A stretch of DNA of 64,000 nucleotides from Roseivivax isoporae LMG 25204 (GCF_000521865.1 NZ_JAME01000016.1:1-64000), one strand, 5' to 3'. Positions 8,168-17,358 are shown, counted from the first letter of the stretch. Notes: a model not told the origin generated them from the letters alone. Made by a program: numbers and translations.

Positions 8168-8815
8168 TCAGGACAGCGCGCCGCTGCGTTTCGCCACGTG
8201 GGTCGAGATCGCGTCCATCAGCGGCGGGGACAGGCAGTCGTAGGGTTCGAGCCCCAGTTCCGTCAGCCGCGCGCGGATGCCGTCCATCTTTTCCGGGCGG
8301 ACGCCCGACTCGATGATCGAGGACACGAAGGCCGCGAATTCCGCGGGCGACCAGCCGTCCTCGTCGGACAGTTCGGTGTGCACGAAATCGAGCCCGTAGA
8401 ACGGGTGCTCGGTATTCTCGATCCGACCGAACATGTGCACGCCGCAGCCCTTGCAGGCATAGCGCTGGATCGTCGCATAGGGATCGACGCGGTCGAGCTT
8501 CTCGCCGTTGCGGACGACGCTGACCTTGTCGCTGCCGACCACGGCCACCTGGCTGAAGGTCGCGCCCGCGGGTTTCCAGCACTTCGTGCAGCCGCAGACA
8601 TGGTTGTGGGCGGTCTGGCCGCCCACCGCGACCTCGACCGGCTCGGACTTGCAGTGGCAGCGGAGCGTGCCGCCGGCAAAGGCGGACGAGCCCGGCTTCA
8701 CGCCGTGATCGACCGCGGGATGGATCGACGTGCCGGTCGGCGCCTCGGGCGCGGCCGGCTTAGACGGTTCCGTCTTGGTGGATCCCCCACCGAAAAGGCT
8801 CGAGAACAATCCCAT
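8168..8815 (-). CDS. gfa: Glutathione-dependent formaldehyde-activating enzyme (S-(hydroxymethyl)glutathione synthase)
   Basis: A 215-residue GFA-family protein. Zinc-ligand cysteines are visible as CHCKSE (near 54-56), CGCTKC (near 75-80) and CKGCG (near 123-126), the pattern of this fold. The enzyme catalyses or chaperones condensation of formaldehyde with glutathione, feeding the glutathione-dependent formaldehyde dehydrogenase probably encoded at the left edge. The start at 8815 ([11 protein letters not shown]) follows a good GGAAGAA ribosome site. The protein is cytoplasmic. In Paracoccus denitrificans gfa lies near flhA, xoxF and related genes, which matches this setting. It is separated from the signalling operon downstream by a hairpin. 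Confidence 0.92.
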   Translation of the reverse strand: MGLFSSLFGGGSTKTEPSKPAAPEAPTGTSIHPAVDHGVKPGSSAFAGGTLRCHCKSEPVEVAVGGQTAHNHVCGCTKCWKPAGATFSQVAVVGSDKVSVVRNGEKLDRVDPYATIQRYACKGCGVHMFGRIENTEHPFYGLDFVHTELSDEDGWSPAEFAAFVSSIIESGVRPEKMDGIRARLTELGLEPYDCLSPPLMDAISTHVAKRSGALS

Positions 8816-8921
8816 TTCTTCCTCCCTCTTGGGCCGGGGTGCGCACAATGACGTGATGCGCCCGGCCGCAACGACGGTGCGGGCGGGCGCGGATTCGGAC
8901 AAGGCCGCAATAAGTATCGGC

Positions 8922-10124
8922 CTATGGGCTCCGACGGACAACCCGTGCGGCCAGCGCGCGCAAGTCGATCCCGCCGCCGCCCGGTGCAAAAAGCGCTTGA
9001 TCGAGCGCCGCGAGCGCCGCTTGCCGGCCCGGGTCCGGCCCGTCCCGGCGCAGGAGCGCGACCGCCGCACGGCGCAGGCCCGCCGCATCGCCCCGCCGCG
9101 CGGCCCGCCGGGCCTGGCGCGCGAGCGGGTCGAGGGGACCGTTGCGCAGCGCGGCGGCAAACCCCGCGTAGCGCCGCCCGGACAACAGCAGCGCAAGCCC
9201 AGCGCCGAAGCCTAGGAGGGAAGCGGCCGCCATGGGCAGCGCGGCAAGCCGCACGGGCGTGCCCGGCGGCGCGATGGCCGCGATCTCGGCCACGCTGTCG
9301 TCGTAGGCCACGCGCTGCGCGCCGATCGTGACCGTGCGCTGCGCGCGCGCACGGGTGTCGAAATAGGCGACACGGATGGGCTCGAGGATCGTCGATGCCG
9401 TATCGGTCGGCCGCACGGTCCAGCGCCAGAAGGCATAGGTCACCGGCCCCTCGGGCGACAGCTCCACGAACCGCTTCTCGGGATGTGGAAAGATCATGGC
9501 GGAGGGCGAGACGAGCTCCGGCATCGGCGGGATCATCTCGGGCGTGGCGCCGACCGCCTCGATGCGGATGACACGCAGCACGCCCTCGCCGGGCTTGAGC
9601 TGGTCGGGCGCGTTCGACCAGTCGTCCGAGACCTGCAGCCGCCGGACCGGGAACCACCACTCGCCCTCGGGCAGAAGCGGCGCGGGCTCGACGTCGACCG
9701 TGATCGGGGCACTCTCGATCGCGTGGTCGAACCAGTCGTCACCCTCGTCGATCAGCGTCAGCCGGTGGGTGAAGGGCCCGATGGTCAGCGCGCCCGGCCG
9801 GTCCGGGTAGAGCGCCATCACCCGCTTGAAGTTCTTGACCCGCTTGCCGTTCTCGAGCGTCTCGTACCACGTGTCGGGGCCAAGCTGGGTCCAGTTGAAA
9901 CCGTCGAGGTCGGGCTGCTCGAGCGTCTCGCGGGTGATGTGGCGGCGATAGACCCCGTGGATGGTGATGAGCACCATCTCCTGCGTGTAGCGGGTGGCGG
10001 CCCCGTTCGCGAGCGTCACCGTCAGCTCCAGCTCGCCCGGGTGGACCTCTCGCGACTGCGCGTGCAGGTGCGTGGGCAGGGCCAGCAGCACGAGGAGGAG
10101 GAACGTGGCGAGACGGGCGATCAT
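8922..10124 (-). CDS. BatD-like membrane protein of the MoxR/vWA operon
   Basis: A 400-residue protein with an N-terminal signal ([22 protein letters not shown]). A large periplasmic beta-rich region follows (about 25-285), then one membrane segment (about 295-320, [19 protein letters not shown]) and an Arg-rich cytoplasmic helical tail. This layout matches BatD/OxyP-type proteins of MoxR operons: Ig-like repeats, one membrane span and a basic tail. The stop of the TPR gene overlaps its start by four bases. It is the last gene of a seven-gene co-oriented, overlapping run that begins with moxR, and probably acts as the membrane scaffold of that complex. The detailed function of BatD proteins is unknown. 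Confidence 0.75.
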   Translation of the reverse strand: MIARLATFLLLVLLALPTHLHAQSREVHPGELELTVTLANGAATRYTQEMVLITIHGVYRRHITRETLEQPDLDGFNWTQLGPDTWYETLENGKRVKNFKRVMALYPDRPGALTIGPFTHRLTLIDEGDDWFDHAIESAPITVDVEPAPLLPEGEWWFPVRRLQVSDDWSNAPDQLKPGEGVLRVIRIEAVGATPEMIPPMPELVSPSAMIFPHPEKRFVELSPEGPVTYAFWRWTVRPTDTASTILEPIRVAYFDTRARAQRTVTIGAQRVAYDDSVAEIAAIAPPGTPVRLAALPMAAASLLGFGAGLALLLSGRRYAGFAAALRNGPLDPLARQARRAARRGDAAGLRRAAVALLRRDGPDPGRQAALAALDQALFAPGGGGIDLRALAARVVRRSP

Positions 10125-10801
10125 CGCGGATCCTCCGGGTCGGGCAGGGTGAGGCCCAGCGCCTCGCGGCGCTTGCGCTCGAAGGCGATGCGCTCGGCCA
10201 GGTATTCGCCGGGCACGTCGGCGAGGTGCTGCAGCCAGCGCTCGTTCGCCACCATGAAGGTGTCGTCGAAGACCCGCCGCACGCCCAGCCGGCCGCGGCT
10301 CTCGAGCTCGGGCAGGCCGAGAAGCGCGCCGGCATTGGTGCTTTCCGACCCGGTGCCCGCGGCACGACCCGATCCCTTGCCGGTGGGCGCGTCCATCTCG
10401 GGGCCCTCGTCCCTCTCGCTGAACCAGGCGACCGCCTCGCCCGCCTCGAGACCGAGGCCCGCGTAATACGCCGCGACGAGGTCGAAGTTCGCGGCCGAGT
10501 CCGCGTCGCCCGCGCGGCGGCCCACGTCGAAAGCCTCGAGCGCGGCGGCATGGCGGCCGGCCTGCGCCTCGGCATTGCCGAGATTGTGGTAGGCACGCGC
10601 AGCACGGAAGGCGCGCGCCGCCTCATCCATGTCGCCCGCGCGGTAGAGCGCGACGCCCTTCCACGCCGGGTCAGAGAGCAGCGGCGCGGCGAGACCCGGC
10701 AGCCCCGCGGCGAGCAGGAGCCGCCCGAACGGTGCGGGCCCGCCCAGCGCCGACGCCGCGGCGGCGGTCGCCACGAGGGCGAGGGCGAGCGCGCGGATCA
10801 C
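10121..10801 (-). CDS. Tetratricopeptide-repeat membrane protein (BatC/MxaK-like)
   Basis: A 226-residue protein with an N-terminal hydrophobic segment (ALALALVATAAAASALG). A short TPR region follows at about 45-110 (WKGVALYRAGDMDEAARAF, then YHNLGNAEAQAGRHAAAL), then a Gly/Ser-rich linker and a charged C-terminus. The NLGNA element is typical of TPR proteins in MoxR/Bat operons. The start is inferred to be the GTG at 10801, which overlaps the stop of the upstream vWA gene in a GTGA arrangement; no ATG fits. It lies between two vWA genes upstream and BatD downstream. It may organise protein-protein contacts in the periplasm or at the inner membrane. Confidence 0.78.
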   Translation of the reverse strand: MIRALALALVATAAAASALGGPAPFGRLLLAAGLPGLAAPLLSDPAWKGVALYRAGDMDEAARAFRAARAYHNLGNAEAQAGRHAAALEAFDVGRRAGDADSAANFDLVAAYYAGLGLEAGEAVAWFSERDEGPEMDAPTGKGSGRAAGTGSESTNAGALLGLPELESRGRLGVRRVFDDTFMVANERWLQHLADVPGEYLAERIAFERKRREALGLTLPDPEDPR

Positions 10802-11694
10802 CGGGCGGTCCTGCGGAACAGGAGGAACGCGGGCACCAGCGCGAGCGCGAGGAGCCAGCGCCCGAGGTCGGACCAGAAAAGGAGCGGCCAGTCCTGCAGC
10901 TCCAGCCGGTCGCGGCCCTCGCCGCCGATCCATCCGGCCAGCGCGTCGGTGTCCGCGAGCGTGAAGACCCGCCCGCCCCCGGTCGCGGCCAGCGTCTGTA
11001 CTTCCGGACCGGCATCCGGCGCGACGACCGAGAGGCGCGCGCCGCGGCCGGCCATGGCGGCAGCCTCCTGAAGCGCGGCGGGGCCGAGCCCGCCGCCATC
11101 GGTCAGCATCACCACGTCGCCGGCCAGCACGTCGGCCTCGTCGAGCATCTGCCGTGCGAGCGCCAGCGCGCGCTCCGGGCGCGAGCCGGGATCGGGCACC
11201 GTCTCCGCGCCGAGGAGCGAGACCGTCTGGCCAAGCTGCGCGGTGTCCGCGGTCATGTCTGTCGCCACATAGGCGTCGCCCGCGTAGACCACGAGCCCCG
11301 CGGGACGGCTGCCCAGCGCCGCGATGCCGAACCGGCCCATGGTCACCACCTGCGGCCAGCGCGCGTCCTCGGCCGCCGAGCGCGAGACGTCGATCACGAA
11401 GACGACGCCATCGAGGTTGCGGAACGCCGTGGCGTTTCGCCGCTCGACCGCCGGCCCGGACAGCGCCACCGCGATCAGCGCCGCCGCGCACAGGGCCGCG
11501 CCGCCCGCCATGCCGCCCTGTCCCGGGCTGACGCGGCCGAGCGCGCGCATCGCCTGCAGGAGCGCCGGGTCGACCGCCCGCGCCCAGTCGCCGATCCCGA
11601 CCGCGCGCCGCCGCAGCATCCATGCAGCGACCGCGAGCGCTGGCAGCAGGAGCAGCCAGAGCGGCCGCAGGAGCGTGAGGTCGGGCAGGGTCAT
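10798..11694 (-). CDS. von Willebrand factor A domain membrane protein (BatB-like)
   Basis: A 298-residue protein with N-terminal membrane segments (LLRPLWLLLLPALAVAAWML and GGAALCAAALIAVALSG). A vWA domain with an intact metal-ion-dependent adhesion site follows (VIDVSRS, DxSxS, near residue 95; later VMLTDGGG), and a C-terminal membrane segment (LGRWLLALALVPAFLLF). It overlaps the vWA gene upstream and the TPR gene downstream by four bases each. In methylotrophs vWA proteins of mxa clusters (MxaC, MxaL) are required for calcium insertion into methanol dehydrogenase; the same kind of service to a quinoprotein is plausible here. Confidence 0.82.
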   Translation of the reverse strand: MTLPDLTLLRPLWLLLLPALAVAAWMLRRRAVGIGDWARAVDPALLQAMRALGRVSPGQGGMAGGAALCAAALIAVALSGPAVERRNATAFRNLDGVVFVIDVSRSAAEDARWPQVVTMGRFGIAALGSRPAGLVVYAGDAYVATDMTADTAQLGQTVSLLGAETVPDPGSRPERALALARQMLDEADVLAGDVVMLTDGGGLGPAALQEAAAMAGRGARLSVVAPDAGPEVQTLAATGGGRVFTLADTDALAGWIGGEGRDRLELQDWPLLFWSDLGRWLLALALVPAFLLFRRTAR

Positions 11695-12647
11695 GCGATT
11701 TCCCTGTAGGCGAGCCCGAGGCAGAGGCAGGCGGCGAGCGCGGCGGGCCAGATCCAGAACTCGCGGTAGATCTCGGCGGCGAGCCCGGCGCTGTCGGTCG
11801 CCTCGAGCCGGTCGAGCGCCTCGGCCACGGCGACGAGGTCCTCGGTCGTGCGCACCCGGAAGCTCTCGCCCCCCGAGATCTCGGAGATCGCGCGCAGCGT
11901 CTCGGCGTCGACGACGCCGTTCTCGCCCTCCTCCGCTGTCTGGAGGTCGCGCGGCCCGAGCGCGATCGTGTGCACCCGCACGCCCATCTCGGCGGCGAGG
12001 CCCGCGACGCCGCGGGGATTGGTGGCGCCCGCGTTGTTCACCCCGTCCGACAGGAGGATCACCACCTTGGTCGCCGCGTCCGAGCGCTGCATGCGCTTGA
12101 GCGCCAGCCCGAGCGCGTCCGAGATGTTGGTGGCACGCCCCGAGATGCCGATCTGCGCCTCCTCGATCCGGCGGGCGATGCCCTCGGTGTCGAACGAGAA
12201 CGGCGCGGCGTAATAGGCCTCGGACCCGAAGACGATCAGCGCCACACGGTCGCCGGCGCGGCGGCGCGCGAAGGCCGCGCCGACGGTCTGCACCGCCTCC
12301 ATCCGCGTGACCTGGCGCCCGTCGAGCCAGAAATCGTCGCGCACCATGCTGCCGGACAGGTCGAGCGCGATGGCGAGGTCGCGGCCCGACACCTCGAGCG
12401 CGGGCACCGGGGCGACCTGCCTCGGGCCCGCGAGCGCGACGAGGATCAGCACCCAGACCGCCCACGGCGCCGAGCGGCCCAGCCGGTCGGTGCGCGGGGC
12501 GGCGCCCGCACCCTGCATCAGCGCGCGGCCGATGCGGTCCGGGACCGCAAGCGCGCCGCCGCGGTCGCCGCGGACCGGAAGGAACCGCGCGGCGAGCCAT
12601 GGCAACGGCAGGAGCAGGAGGACTAGGGGCTGCGCGAGGTCGATCAT
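11691..12647 (-). CDS. von Willebrand factor A domain membrane protein (BatA-like)
   Basis: A 318-residue protein with two N-terminal hydrophobic segments, a vWA domain with a canonical MIDAS (ALDLSGSM, DxSxS, near 95; ILLSDGVNN near 195), and a C-terminal membrane helix (FWIWPAALAACLCLGLAY). It is flanked by overlapping genes on both sides, making this the first of two tandem vWA proteins. The paired vWA genes behind moxR-DUF58 are the hallmark of Bat/Mxa-type operons. The intact MIDAS suggests divalent-metal-dependent binding of a client. Adjacency to PQQ synthesis suggests a quinoprotein client, as an inference. Confidence 0.85.
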   Translation of the reverse strand: MIDLAQPLVLLLLPLPWLAARFLPVRGDRGGALAVPDRIGRALMQGAGAAPRTDRLGRSAPWAVWVLILVALAGPRQVAPVPALEVSGRDLAIALDLSGSMVRDDFWLDGRQVTRMEAVQTVGAAFARRRAGDRVALIVFGSEAYYAAPFSFDTEGIARRIEEAQIGISGRATNISDALGLALKRMQRSDAATKVVILLSDGVNNAGATNPRGVAGLAAEMGVRVHTIALGPRDLQTAEEGENGVVDAETLRAISEISGGESFRVRTTEDLVAVAEALDRLEATDSAGLAAEIYREFWIWPAALAACLCLGLAYREIA

Positions 12648-13015
12648 CGCAGGAGCTCCCGCTCGAGCGTCGCCGCGTCGGGCAGGCCGCCGGGCCGGTA
12701 GAGCGCGGCGCGCAGCTCGGCGTGCCGCCCGGGCGCGTGGTCGCGCAGGAGGTGCAGGAGCGCGAGGCGGCGCGTCTCGTCCGGCAGGGCGGCGGCCTCG
12801 GCAACCGCCTGCCGCAGGCCGGTGCCGCGCGCGACGGGCCGGCGGGCCGTCACCGCGCGCAGGGCGAGCCCCGCGAGGAGCGCGAGCGCGAGCCCGACGG
12901 CGAGCGCCGCCAGCATCTCGGCCGGGGCGCCCCCGGCGGCAGAGGCAGGCAGGCGGATGTCGCGCAGGCCGGCGAGCATCGCCTCCTCCGACAGGGCGCG
13001 TGCCTGCGGCTCCAT
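12644..13015 (-). CDS. Small membrane protein of the MoxR operon (DUF4381-like)
   Basis: A 123-residue protein with a short periplasmic-side N-terminus containing IRLPASAAG, a single membrane helix (about 33-55, MLAALAVGLALALLAGLAL) and a cytoplasmic helical tail with LRDHAPGRHAELRAALYRP. This topology and the proline-containing lead-in are like the DUF4381 proteins that sit between DUF58 and vWA genes. The ATG at 13015 leaves a four-base gap to the DUF58 gene, and the stop overlaps BatA. Function unknown; a membrane linker of the MoxR/vWA complex is a reasonable guess. Confidence 0.7.
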   Translation of the reverse strand: MEPQARALSEEAMLAGLRDIRLPASAAGGAPAEMLAALAVGLALALLAGLALRAVTARRPVARGTGLRQAVAEAAALPDETRRLALLHLLRDHAPGRHAELRAALYRPGGLPDAATLERELLR

Positions 13016-13019
13016 GGAC

Positions 13020-13922
13020 TCAGGGCTCCCGGTCGGCGGGAAAGGCCGCCGCGATGGTCTGCGCGGTGCGGTCGGGCGCCTCGGCCGCATCGATCTCGAT
13101 GACCGGAAGGCCCGCCACCGGCTCGGCCGTGCCGGGCCGGACCGGGTCACCCGCCGAACGCACCCGGACGCGGGTCCCGTCAGGCAGGCGCATCGGGTAG
13201 ATGCCGCGCGGCAGCCGCCGCACGCCGCCGTCGACGATCGACAGGAGCCGCGACACCCGCCCCTGCGCCAGCGCCGCGAGCCGGTCCGACAGCCCCGGTC
13301 CGGGCACGTCGAAGCCCGAGGCGATGACGACCTCGGCGCCCCGCGGCGCGATGCGTTCGACGCGCGTCAGACCCTGTTCCAGCGTCGGGTCGCGGTCGGT
13401 GCCGGCAAGCGCCAGCGCCAGCGCGGCCTCGTGCGCGCGCACCAGCCCGCCGATCACGTCGAGCATGCCGCGGCTGCGCCCGCGCACCGGAACCGCCACC
13501 GGGTCGCCCGCCGACAGGGCGAGGAGCCCGACGCGCCCGCCCTCGGTCACCGTGCGCCAGCCGACGAGCGCCAGCGCCTCGGCCGCGGCGACCGATCGGA
13601 ACGCGCGCGCGGTCCCCCAGAGCATCGACGGCCGCATGTCGGCCACGAGCAGCGTCACGCGGTCGCGCTCCTCCTGGAACTGCCGCACGTGCAGCCGGCC
13701 GGTCCGCGCCGTCGAGCCGCGGTCGAGATGGCGGATGTCGTCGCCCGGGACGTATTCCCTCACGTCCGCGACCTCCTGCCCGTGGCCGCGCCGGCGGGTG
13801 ACGAAGCCGCCGGGCAGCGCCGCCAGCGCGGGCGATCCGGCCTGCGCCAGCGCAACACGGCGCAGGCCGATCAGCGCCTCGGCACGAAGCGCGACGCCCG
13901 GCACCGCAAGCGCGTCGGTCAC
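13020..13922 (-). CDS. DUF58 domain protein (MxaS/YeaD-like)
   Basis: A 300-residue protein with the DUF58 signature RRRGHGQEVADVREYVPGDDIRHLD (near residues 43-70), followed by RTGRLHVRQFQEERD and a degenerate vWA-like domain (LLVADMRPSM). DUF58 proteins, including MxaS of methanol dehydrogenase clusters, always accompany MoxR ATPases. The start is inferred as GTG at 13922, overlapping the stop of moxR as GTGA; the frame stays open upstream but that part is antisense-like to moxR. Probably an adaptor that brings the ATPase to its membrane client. Confidence 0.88.
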   Translation of the reverse strand: MTDALAVPGVALRAEALIGLRRVALAQAGSPALAALPGGFVTRRRGHGQEVADVREYVPGDDIRHLDRGSTARTGRLHVRQFQEERDRVTLLVADMRPSMLWGTARAFRSVAAAEALALVGWRTVTEGGRVGLLALSAGDPVAVPVRGRSRGMLDVIGGLVRAHEAALALALAGTDRDPTLEQGLTRVERIAPRGAEVVIASGFDVPGPGLSDRLAALAQGRVSRLLSIVDGGVRRLPRGIYPMRLPDGTRVRVRSAGDPVRPGTAEPVAGLPVIEIDAAEAPDRTAQTIAAAFPADREP

Positions 13923-14878
13923 AGCGCCTCGACCCGCGCCAGCACGTCGGCCACGAGCGCGCGCGGCGTGCGCCCCTCGGCCACCGCGCGCCATGTCAGG
14001 ACGAGCCTGTGGGCCAGCGCGTCGGGCGCGAGGTCGGCCACGTCCTCGGGCAGGGCATAGTCGCGGCCCTTGAGCCAGGCCCGCGCCTTGGCGGCGGCGG
14101 CGAGCGCGAGCGAGCCCCGCGGGCTCACCGCGTGCTCGACCTCGTCGGCGAAGGGCGCGGCGCGCGTCGCGGTGACGAGCCGCACGATGTAGTCCCGCAG
14201 CGGCGGCGAGAGGTGCACCGCCATGGCCTCCGACCGGGCGGTGGCGAGTTCGCCGAGCGACAGCCGGGCGGGACGCGGGGGCGTGCCCTGCGTCTCCGCC
14301 TCGACGAGGTCGAGGATGCGCCGCTCGGTCGCCGGATCCGGCATCTCGAGCATCACGTGCAGCAGGAACCGGTCGAGCTGCGCCTCGGGCAGCGGGAAGG
14401 TGCCGTCGTGTTCGATCGGGTTCTGCGTCGCGACGACGAGGAAGGGGTCGGGCAGCGCATGCGTGGCGTTGCCCGAGGTCACCTGGCGTTCGGCCATCGC
14501 CTCGAGCAAGGCGGACTGCACCTTGGGGGGCGCGCGGTTGACCTCGTCCACCAGCACGAGGTTGTGGAACACCGGACCCGGCACGAACTCGAAGACACCG
14601 TCCTGCGGGCGCCAGACCGGCGTGCCGGTCAGGTCCGAGGGCATCAGGTCGGGCGTGCACTGGATGCGGGCGAAGCTGCCGTCGACCGCCTGCGCCAGCC
14701 ACTTGACCGCGCGGGTCTTGGCGAGGCCCGGCGCGCCCTCGACCAGCAGGTGGCCGCCCGCGAGTACACCGATCAGCAGGCGCTCGATCAGCCGCCCGTG
14801 TCCCACGAGCCCGGATTCGAGATGCGCGGTCAGGGCGCCGACGGCGCGTGCCGGCGGCTCAATGGCTGCCTGGTCCAT
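13919..14878 (-). CDS. moxR: MoxR-family AAA+ ATPase
   Basis: A 319-residue AAA+ protein with Walker A (EGAPGLAKT, near residue 50), Walker B (LVLVDEVNRAPP), sensor 1 (VVATQNPIEHDG) and an arginine-finger segment (PEAQLDRF). MoxR proteins act as chaperone ATPases for maturation or metal and cofactor insertion. This one heads a run of seven tightly overlapping genes (moxR, DUF58, small membrane protein, two vWA, TPR, BatD), the gene order of Bat operons and similar to mxaRSACKLD. Being 3 kb from the pqq operon makes quinoprotein maturation the best hypothesis. MxaR would be the name if methanol dehydrogenase is the client; that is not shown here. Confidence 0.92.
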   Translation of the reverse strand: MDQAAIEPPARAVGALTAHLESGLVGHGRLIERLLIGVLAGGHLLVEGAPGLAKTRAVKWLAQAVDGSFARIQCTPDLMPSDLTGTPVWRPQDGVFEFVPGPVFHNLVLVDEVNRAPPKVQSALLEAMAERQVTSGNATHALPDPFLVVATQNPIEHDGTFPLPEAQLDRFLLHVMLEMPDPATERRILDLVEAETQGTPPRPARLSLGELATARSEAMAVHLSPPLRDYIVRLVTATRAAPFADEVEHAVSPRGSLALAAAAKARAWLKGRDYALPEDVADLAPDALAHRLVLTWRAVAEGRTPRALVADVLARVEAL

Positions 14879-14961
14879 GGCGATGTCCTCCCTGCCCCGT
14901 TCGCGGGGCCCTCGGGTCACCTTAGCGCCAGCCGGGCGGCGCTCAAACACCGCCCAATGTC

Positions 14962-15885
14962 TCAGTCGCCAACGGGCCCCCGGCAATCTGGATCGGTGAT
15001 CGCGTCGAAGCGGAGATCGGCCAGCGTGGACCGGGCCTGCTGCAGGAAAGCGTCGTAATGGTCGTCCACGTAGTCGAGGAAGGCCGCGTCGTTCGTGCGC
15101 TCCATGGGCGCCGTCGCCACTGCGTGCAGCATGAGGATGTCGAACTCGCAGAGCCCGGTCGGATTCGAGCCGAGCAGACCCTCCATGAAGGCCGCGCTGT
15201 CCCAGGGCAGGTTCATGAGGTTGACGGGGAACTCCTCGAGCTTCGAGAGGTAGGGCGCGTCGGAATCGAAGTGCAGGATGTCCATGCCGAAGGTGAAGGA
15301 CTGGAACAGCTCCTCGATCAGGATCGAGCGGTAGAAGGCCCGTTCGAGATCGGTCAGCCGACCGGGGCCCGGCTGCTTGACCATGAGGTGCGTGCCCGCG
15401 CCTCGCCGGCCGAAGAATGTCTGCGCCATCGCGGGCGAGGTCGCCATGTAGCTGCGCCCGGGCGGCAGGCCGAGCGCCAGAGTCTTGTTCATCCAGGCGA
15501 GGTCGTCGGTCAAGGCGAGGTTCGGCGGACGCCCGGAATAGAGCCGCAGCACCACCGTGCGCCCGGTGCCGCAGCGGCGCGCGCTGGACCCGGCATAGCG
15601 CATCGGCAGCGGCTTGCCGTGCACCGTGCGCATGAGATCCGCGAAGGCGTCGAGCACCTCCTGCGCGCCCGGATGCGGCGCCTCCCCCACGATGCAGAGC
15701 GCGGCACCGGCGAGCGAGCGGCCGTGGATCCGGACGGGGATCGTCATGTCGCGGCCGACCATGGTGGTCCGCAACTCGTAGACCCATCCCTTGCGGGCGA
15801 GGTCGAGATAGGCGGCGCGGTCGGCGCGCGCGGGCAGCGCCGCAACGACCAGCGCCGCCAGCATACCCAGCATCCGGAACTTCAT
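14962..15885 (-). CDS. DUF2927 domain secreted protein
   Basis: A 307-residue protein with signal peptide (MKFRMLGMLAALVVAALPARA). It is the DUF2927 type, with conserved stretches YRSILIEELFQSFTFGMD and MNLPWDSAAFMEGLLGSNPTGLCEFD. The EELFQ segment resembles a degenerate metalloprotease helix, but no complete zinc motif is visible. The ATG at 15885 was chosen because it begins the signal peptide; an in-frame ATG 42 bases upstream is possible. Located between moxR and pqqE, with 83- and 85-bp gaps. DUF2927 proteins are periplasmic and uncharacterised; the location hints at a role with exported quinoproteins but nothing more. Confidence 0.8.
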   Translation of the reverse strand: MKFRMLGMLAALVVAALPARADRAAYLDLARKGWVYELRTTMVGRDMTIPVRIHGRSLAGAALCIVGEAPHPGAQEVLDAFADLMRTVHGKPLPMRYAGSSARRCGTGRTVVLRLYSGRPPNLALTDDLAWMNKTLALGLPPGRSYMATSPAMAQTFFGRRGAGTHLMVKQPGPGRLTDLERAFYRSILIEELFQSFTFGMDILHFDSDAPYLSKLEEFPVNLMNLPWDSAAFMEGLLGSNPTGLCEFDILMLHAVATAPMERTNDAAFLDYVDDHYDAFLQQARSTLADLRFDAITDPDCRGPVGD

Positions 15886-15970
15886 GCGGACGGCCCCTCC
15901 TGCCCGTGCACGATCACGTCGGGTCAAGCTAGGTCGCGCGCCGCATCCGGTCCAATCACGACCGGTCGCG

Positions 15971-17086
15971 CTATTCCGCGGGCTCGACGCTGCGCAGCGG
16001 GGCCTCGCGGTAGGTCAGGGCCGCGTCCTCGGCGCTCGCATGGCCCGCCGCGCGGGCCTGCAGCGCGCCGTGATGGGGCGACTTCACGCAGACCGGGTCG
16101 GTCGCCGCGGCGTCGCCCACCAGCGCCATGGCCTGGCAGCGGCAGCCGCCGAAATCCACGGTCTTGCGCTCGCAGGACCGGCAGGGCTCCTGCATCCAGT
16201 CGGTGCCGCGATAGGCCTCGAAGGCCGCGCCGCGATACCAGATGTCCGCGAGCGGCCGCTCCGCGACGGTGTCGAAGCGAAGGTGCGGGATCGATTCGGC
16301 CGCGTGGCAGGGCAGCACCTTGCCGTCCGGCGTGACATTGAGCCCGGTCGTCCCCCAGCCCCCCATGCAGCGCTTGGGATAGTCGGAATGGTAGTCGGCC
16401 GGCACGTAGTCGATGACGAGCGTGCCCTTGAGCCGCGCGCGCGCCTCGGCCACGATCCGGTCCGCCTCGCGCGCCTGCGCCTCGGTCGGCATCAGCGCGT
16501 CGCGGTTCCGGAGCGCCCAGCCGTGGAACTGGACGGTCGCGACCTCGATGCGGCGGGCGCCCATCTCGACTGCCATCTCGATCGCGCGGGGCAATTGGTG
16601 CAGGTTGCGCCGGTGCAGGACCGCGTTCAGCGTCAGCGGGAAGCCCACGGCACCGATCCACTTCACGACCTGCATCTTGCGGTCGAACCCGCCGCGATAG
16701 CCGCCGATCTCGTCGGCCATGGCCGAGTCGGTGCCCTGCAGCGACAGCTGGACATGGTCGAGCCCCGCCGCGTCGAGCGCGCCGAGGCGGCGTTCGGTCA
16801 ACCCGATGCCCGAGGTGATGAGATTGGTGTAGAGCCCGGCCTCGCGCGCCGCGGCCACGAGCGTCTCGAGATCGCGCCGCGAGGCGGGCTCGCCACCTGA
16901 CAGGTGGAGCTGCAGCACCCCGAGATCCGCGGCCTGCCGGAACACGTCCGTCCAGGTCTCGGTGGACAGCTCGCTGTCCACCCGTGCGAGTTCGACGGGG
17001 TTCGAGCAATAGGGGCAGGAGAGCGGGCAGCGATGCGTCAGTTCGGCCAGCATCGCGATGGGAGGGCGGACGGTCGGTGCGGTCAT
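15971..17086 (-). CDS. pqqE: PqqA peptide cyclase (radical SAM)
   Basis: A 371-residue radical SAM/SPASM enzyme that forms the carbon-carbon crosslink between Glu and Tyr of PqqA, the first committed step of pyrroloquinoline quinone synthesis. The radical SAM cluster motif CPLSCPYC is at about residues 20-27, followed by the GGEP motif (HLSGGEPASR). The C-terminal SPASM cysteines include CMGGWG, LPCHAAE, EPCRSCERK and FGGCRCQ. It overlaps pqqD by four bases and ends the operon pqqABCDE. The PqqA substrate encoded at 19038-19127 has the required Glu and Tyr. Confidence 0.96.
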   Translation of the reverse strand: MTAPTVRPPIAMLAELTHRCPLSCPYCSNPVELARVDSELSTETWTDVFRQAADLGVLQLHLSGGEPASRRDLETLVAAAREAGLYTNLITSGIGLTERRLGALDAAGLDHVQLSLQGTDSAMADEIGGYRGGFDRKMQVVKWIGAVGFPLTLNAVLHRRNLHQLPRAIEMAVEMGARRIEVATVQFHGWALRNRDALMPTEAQAREADRIVAEARARLKGTLVIDYVPADYHSDYPKRCMGGWGTTGLNVTPDGKVLPCHAAESIPHLRFDTVAERPLADIWYRGAAFEAYRGTDWMQEPCRSCERKTVDFGGCRCQAMALVGDAAATDPVCVKSPHHGALQARAAGHASAEDAALTYREAPLRSVEPAE

Positions 17087-17358
17087 GGCTGGACCTCCAG
17101 GAATCGGCGGTCGCGGAGCGCCCGGAGGAAGCCGGCGCTGTCCTGCGCGATCTGCTCCGCGCTTGCGTCGTATTTCTCGGCCAGGGCGGTGACGATCTGG
17201 CCGAAGCTGCGGGTGCCGTCGAGTTCGGACAGGATGGCATGGCCCACCGGATCGAGCGTGATCGCGCGCTCGGGGGCGAGCAGCACCCAGGCGTCGCGCA
17301 CCCGGTCGCGGTGGATGCGCACCCCGCGCGGCAGGTAGGGAACCTCGTCGCGGTCCAT
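17083..17358 (-). CDS. pqqD: PQQ biosynthesis peptide chaperone
   Basis: A 91-residue protein of the PqqD family that binds PqqA and presents it to PqqE. Typical features are the N-terminal PYLPRGVRIHRDRVRDAWVLLAPE strand region and the following LDPVGHAILSELDGTRSF segment, then a helical tail (FLRALRDRRFLEV). The ATG at 17358 shares a base with the pqqC stop codon (TGATG) and its stop overlaps pqqE, so coupling is tight. Separate pqqD and pqqE genes, not the fused form found in some methylotrophs. Confidence 0.95.
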   Translation of the reverse strand: MDRDEVPYLPRGVRIHRDRVRDAWVLLAPERAITLDPVGHAILSELDGTRSFGQIVTALAEKYDASAEQIAQDSAGFLRALRDRRFLEVQP

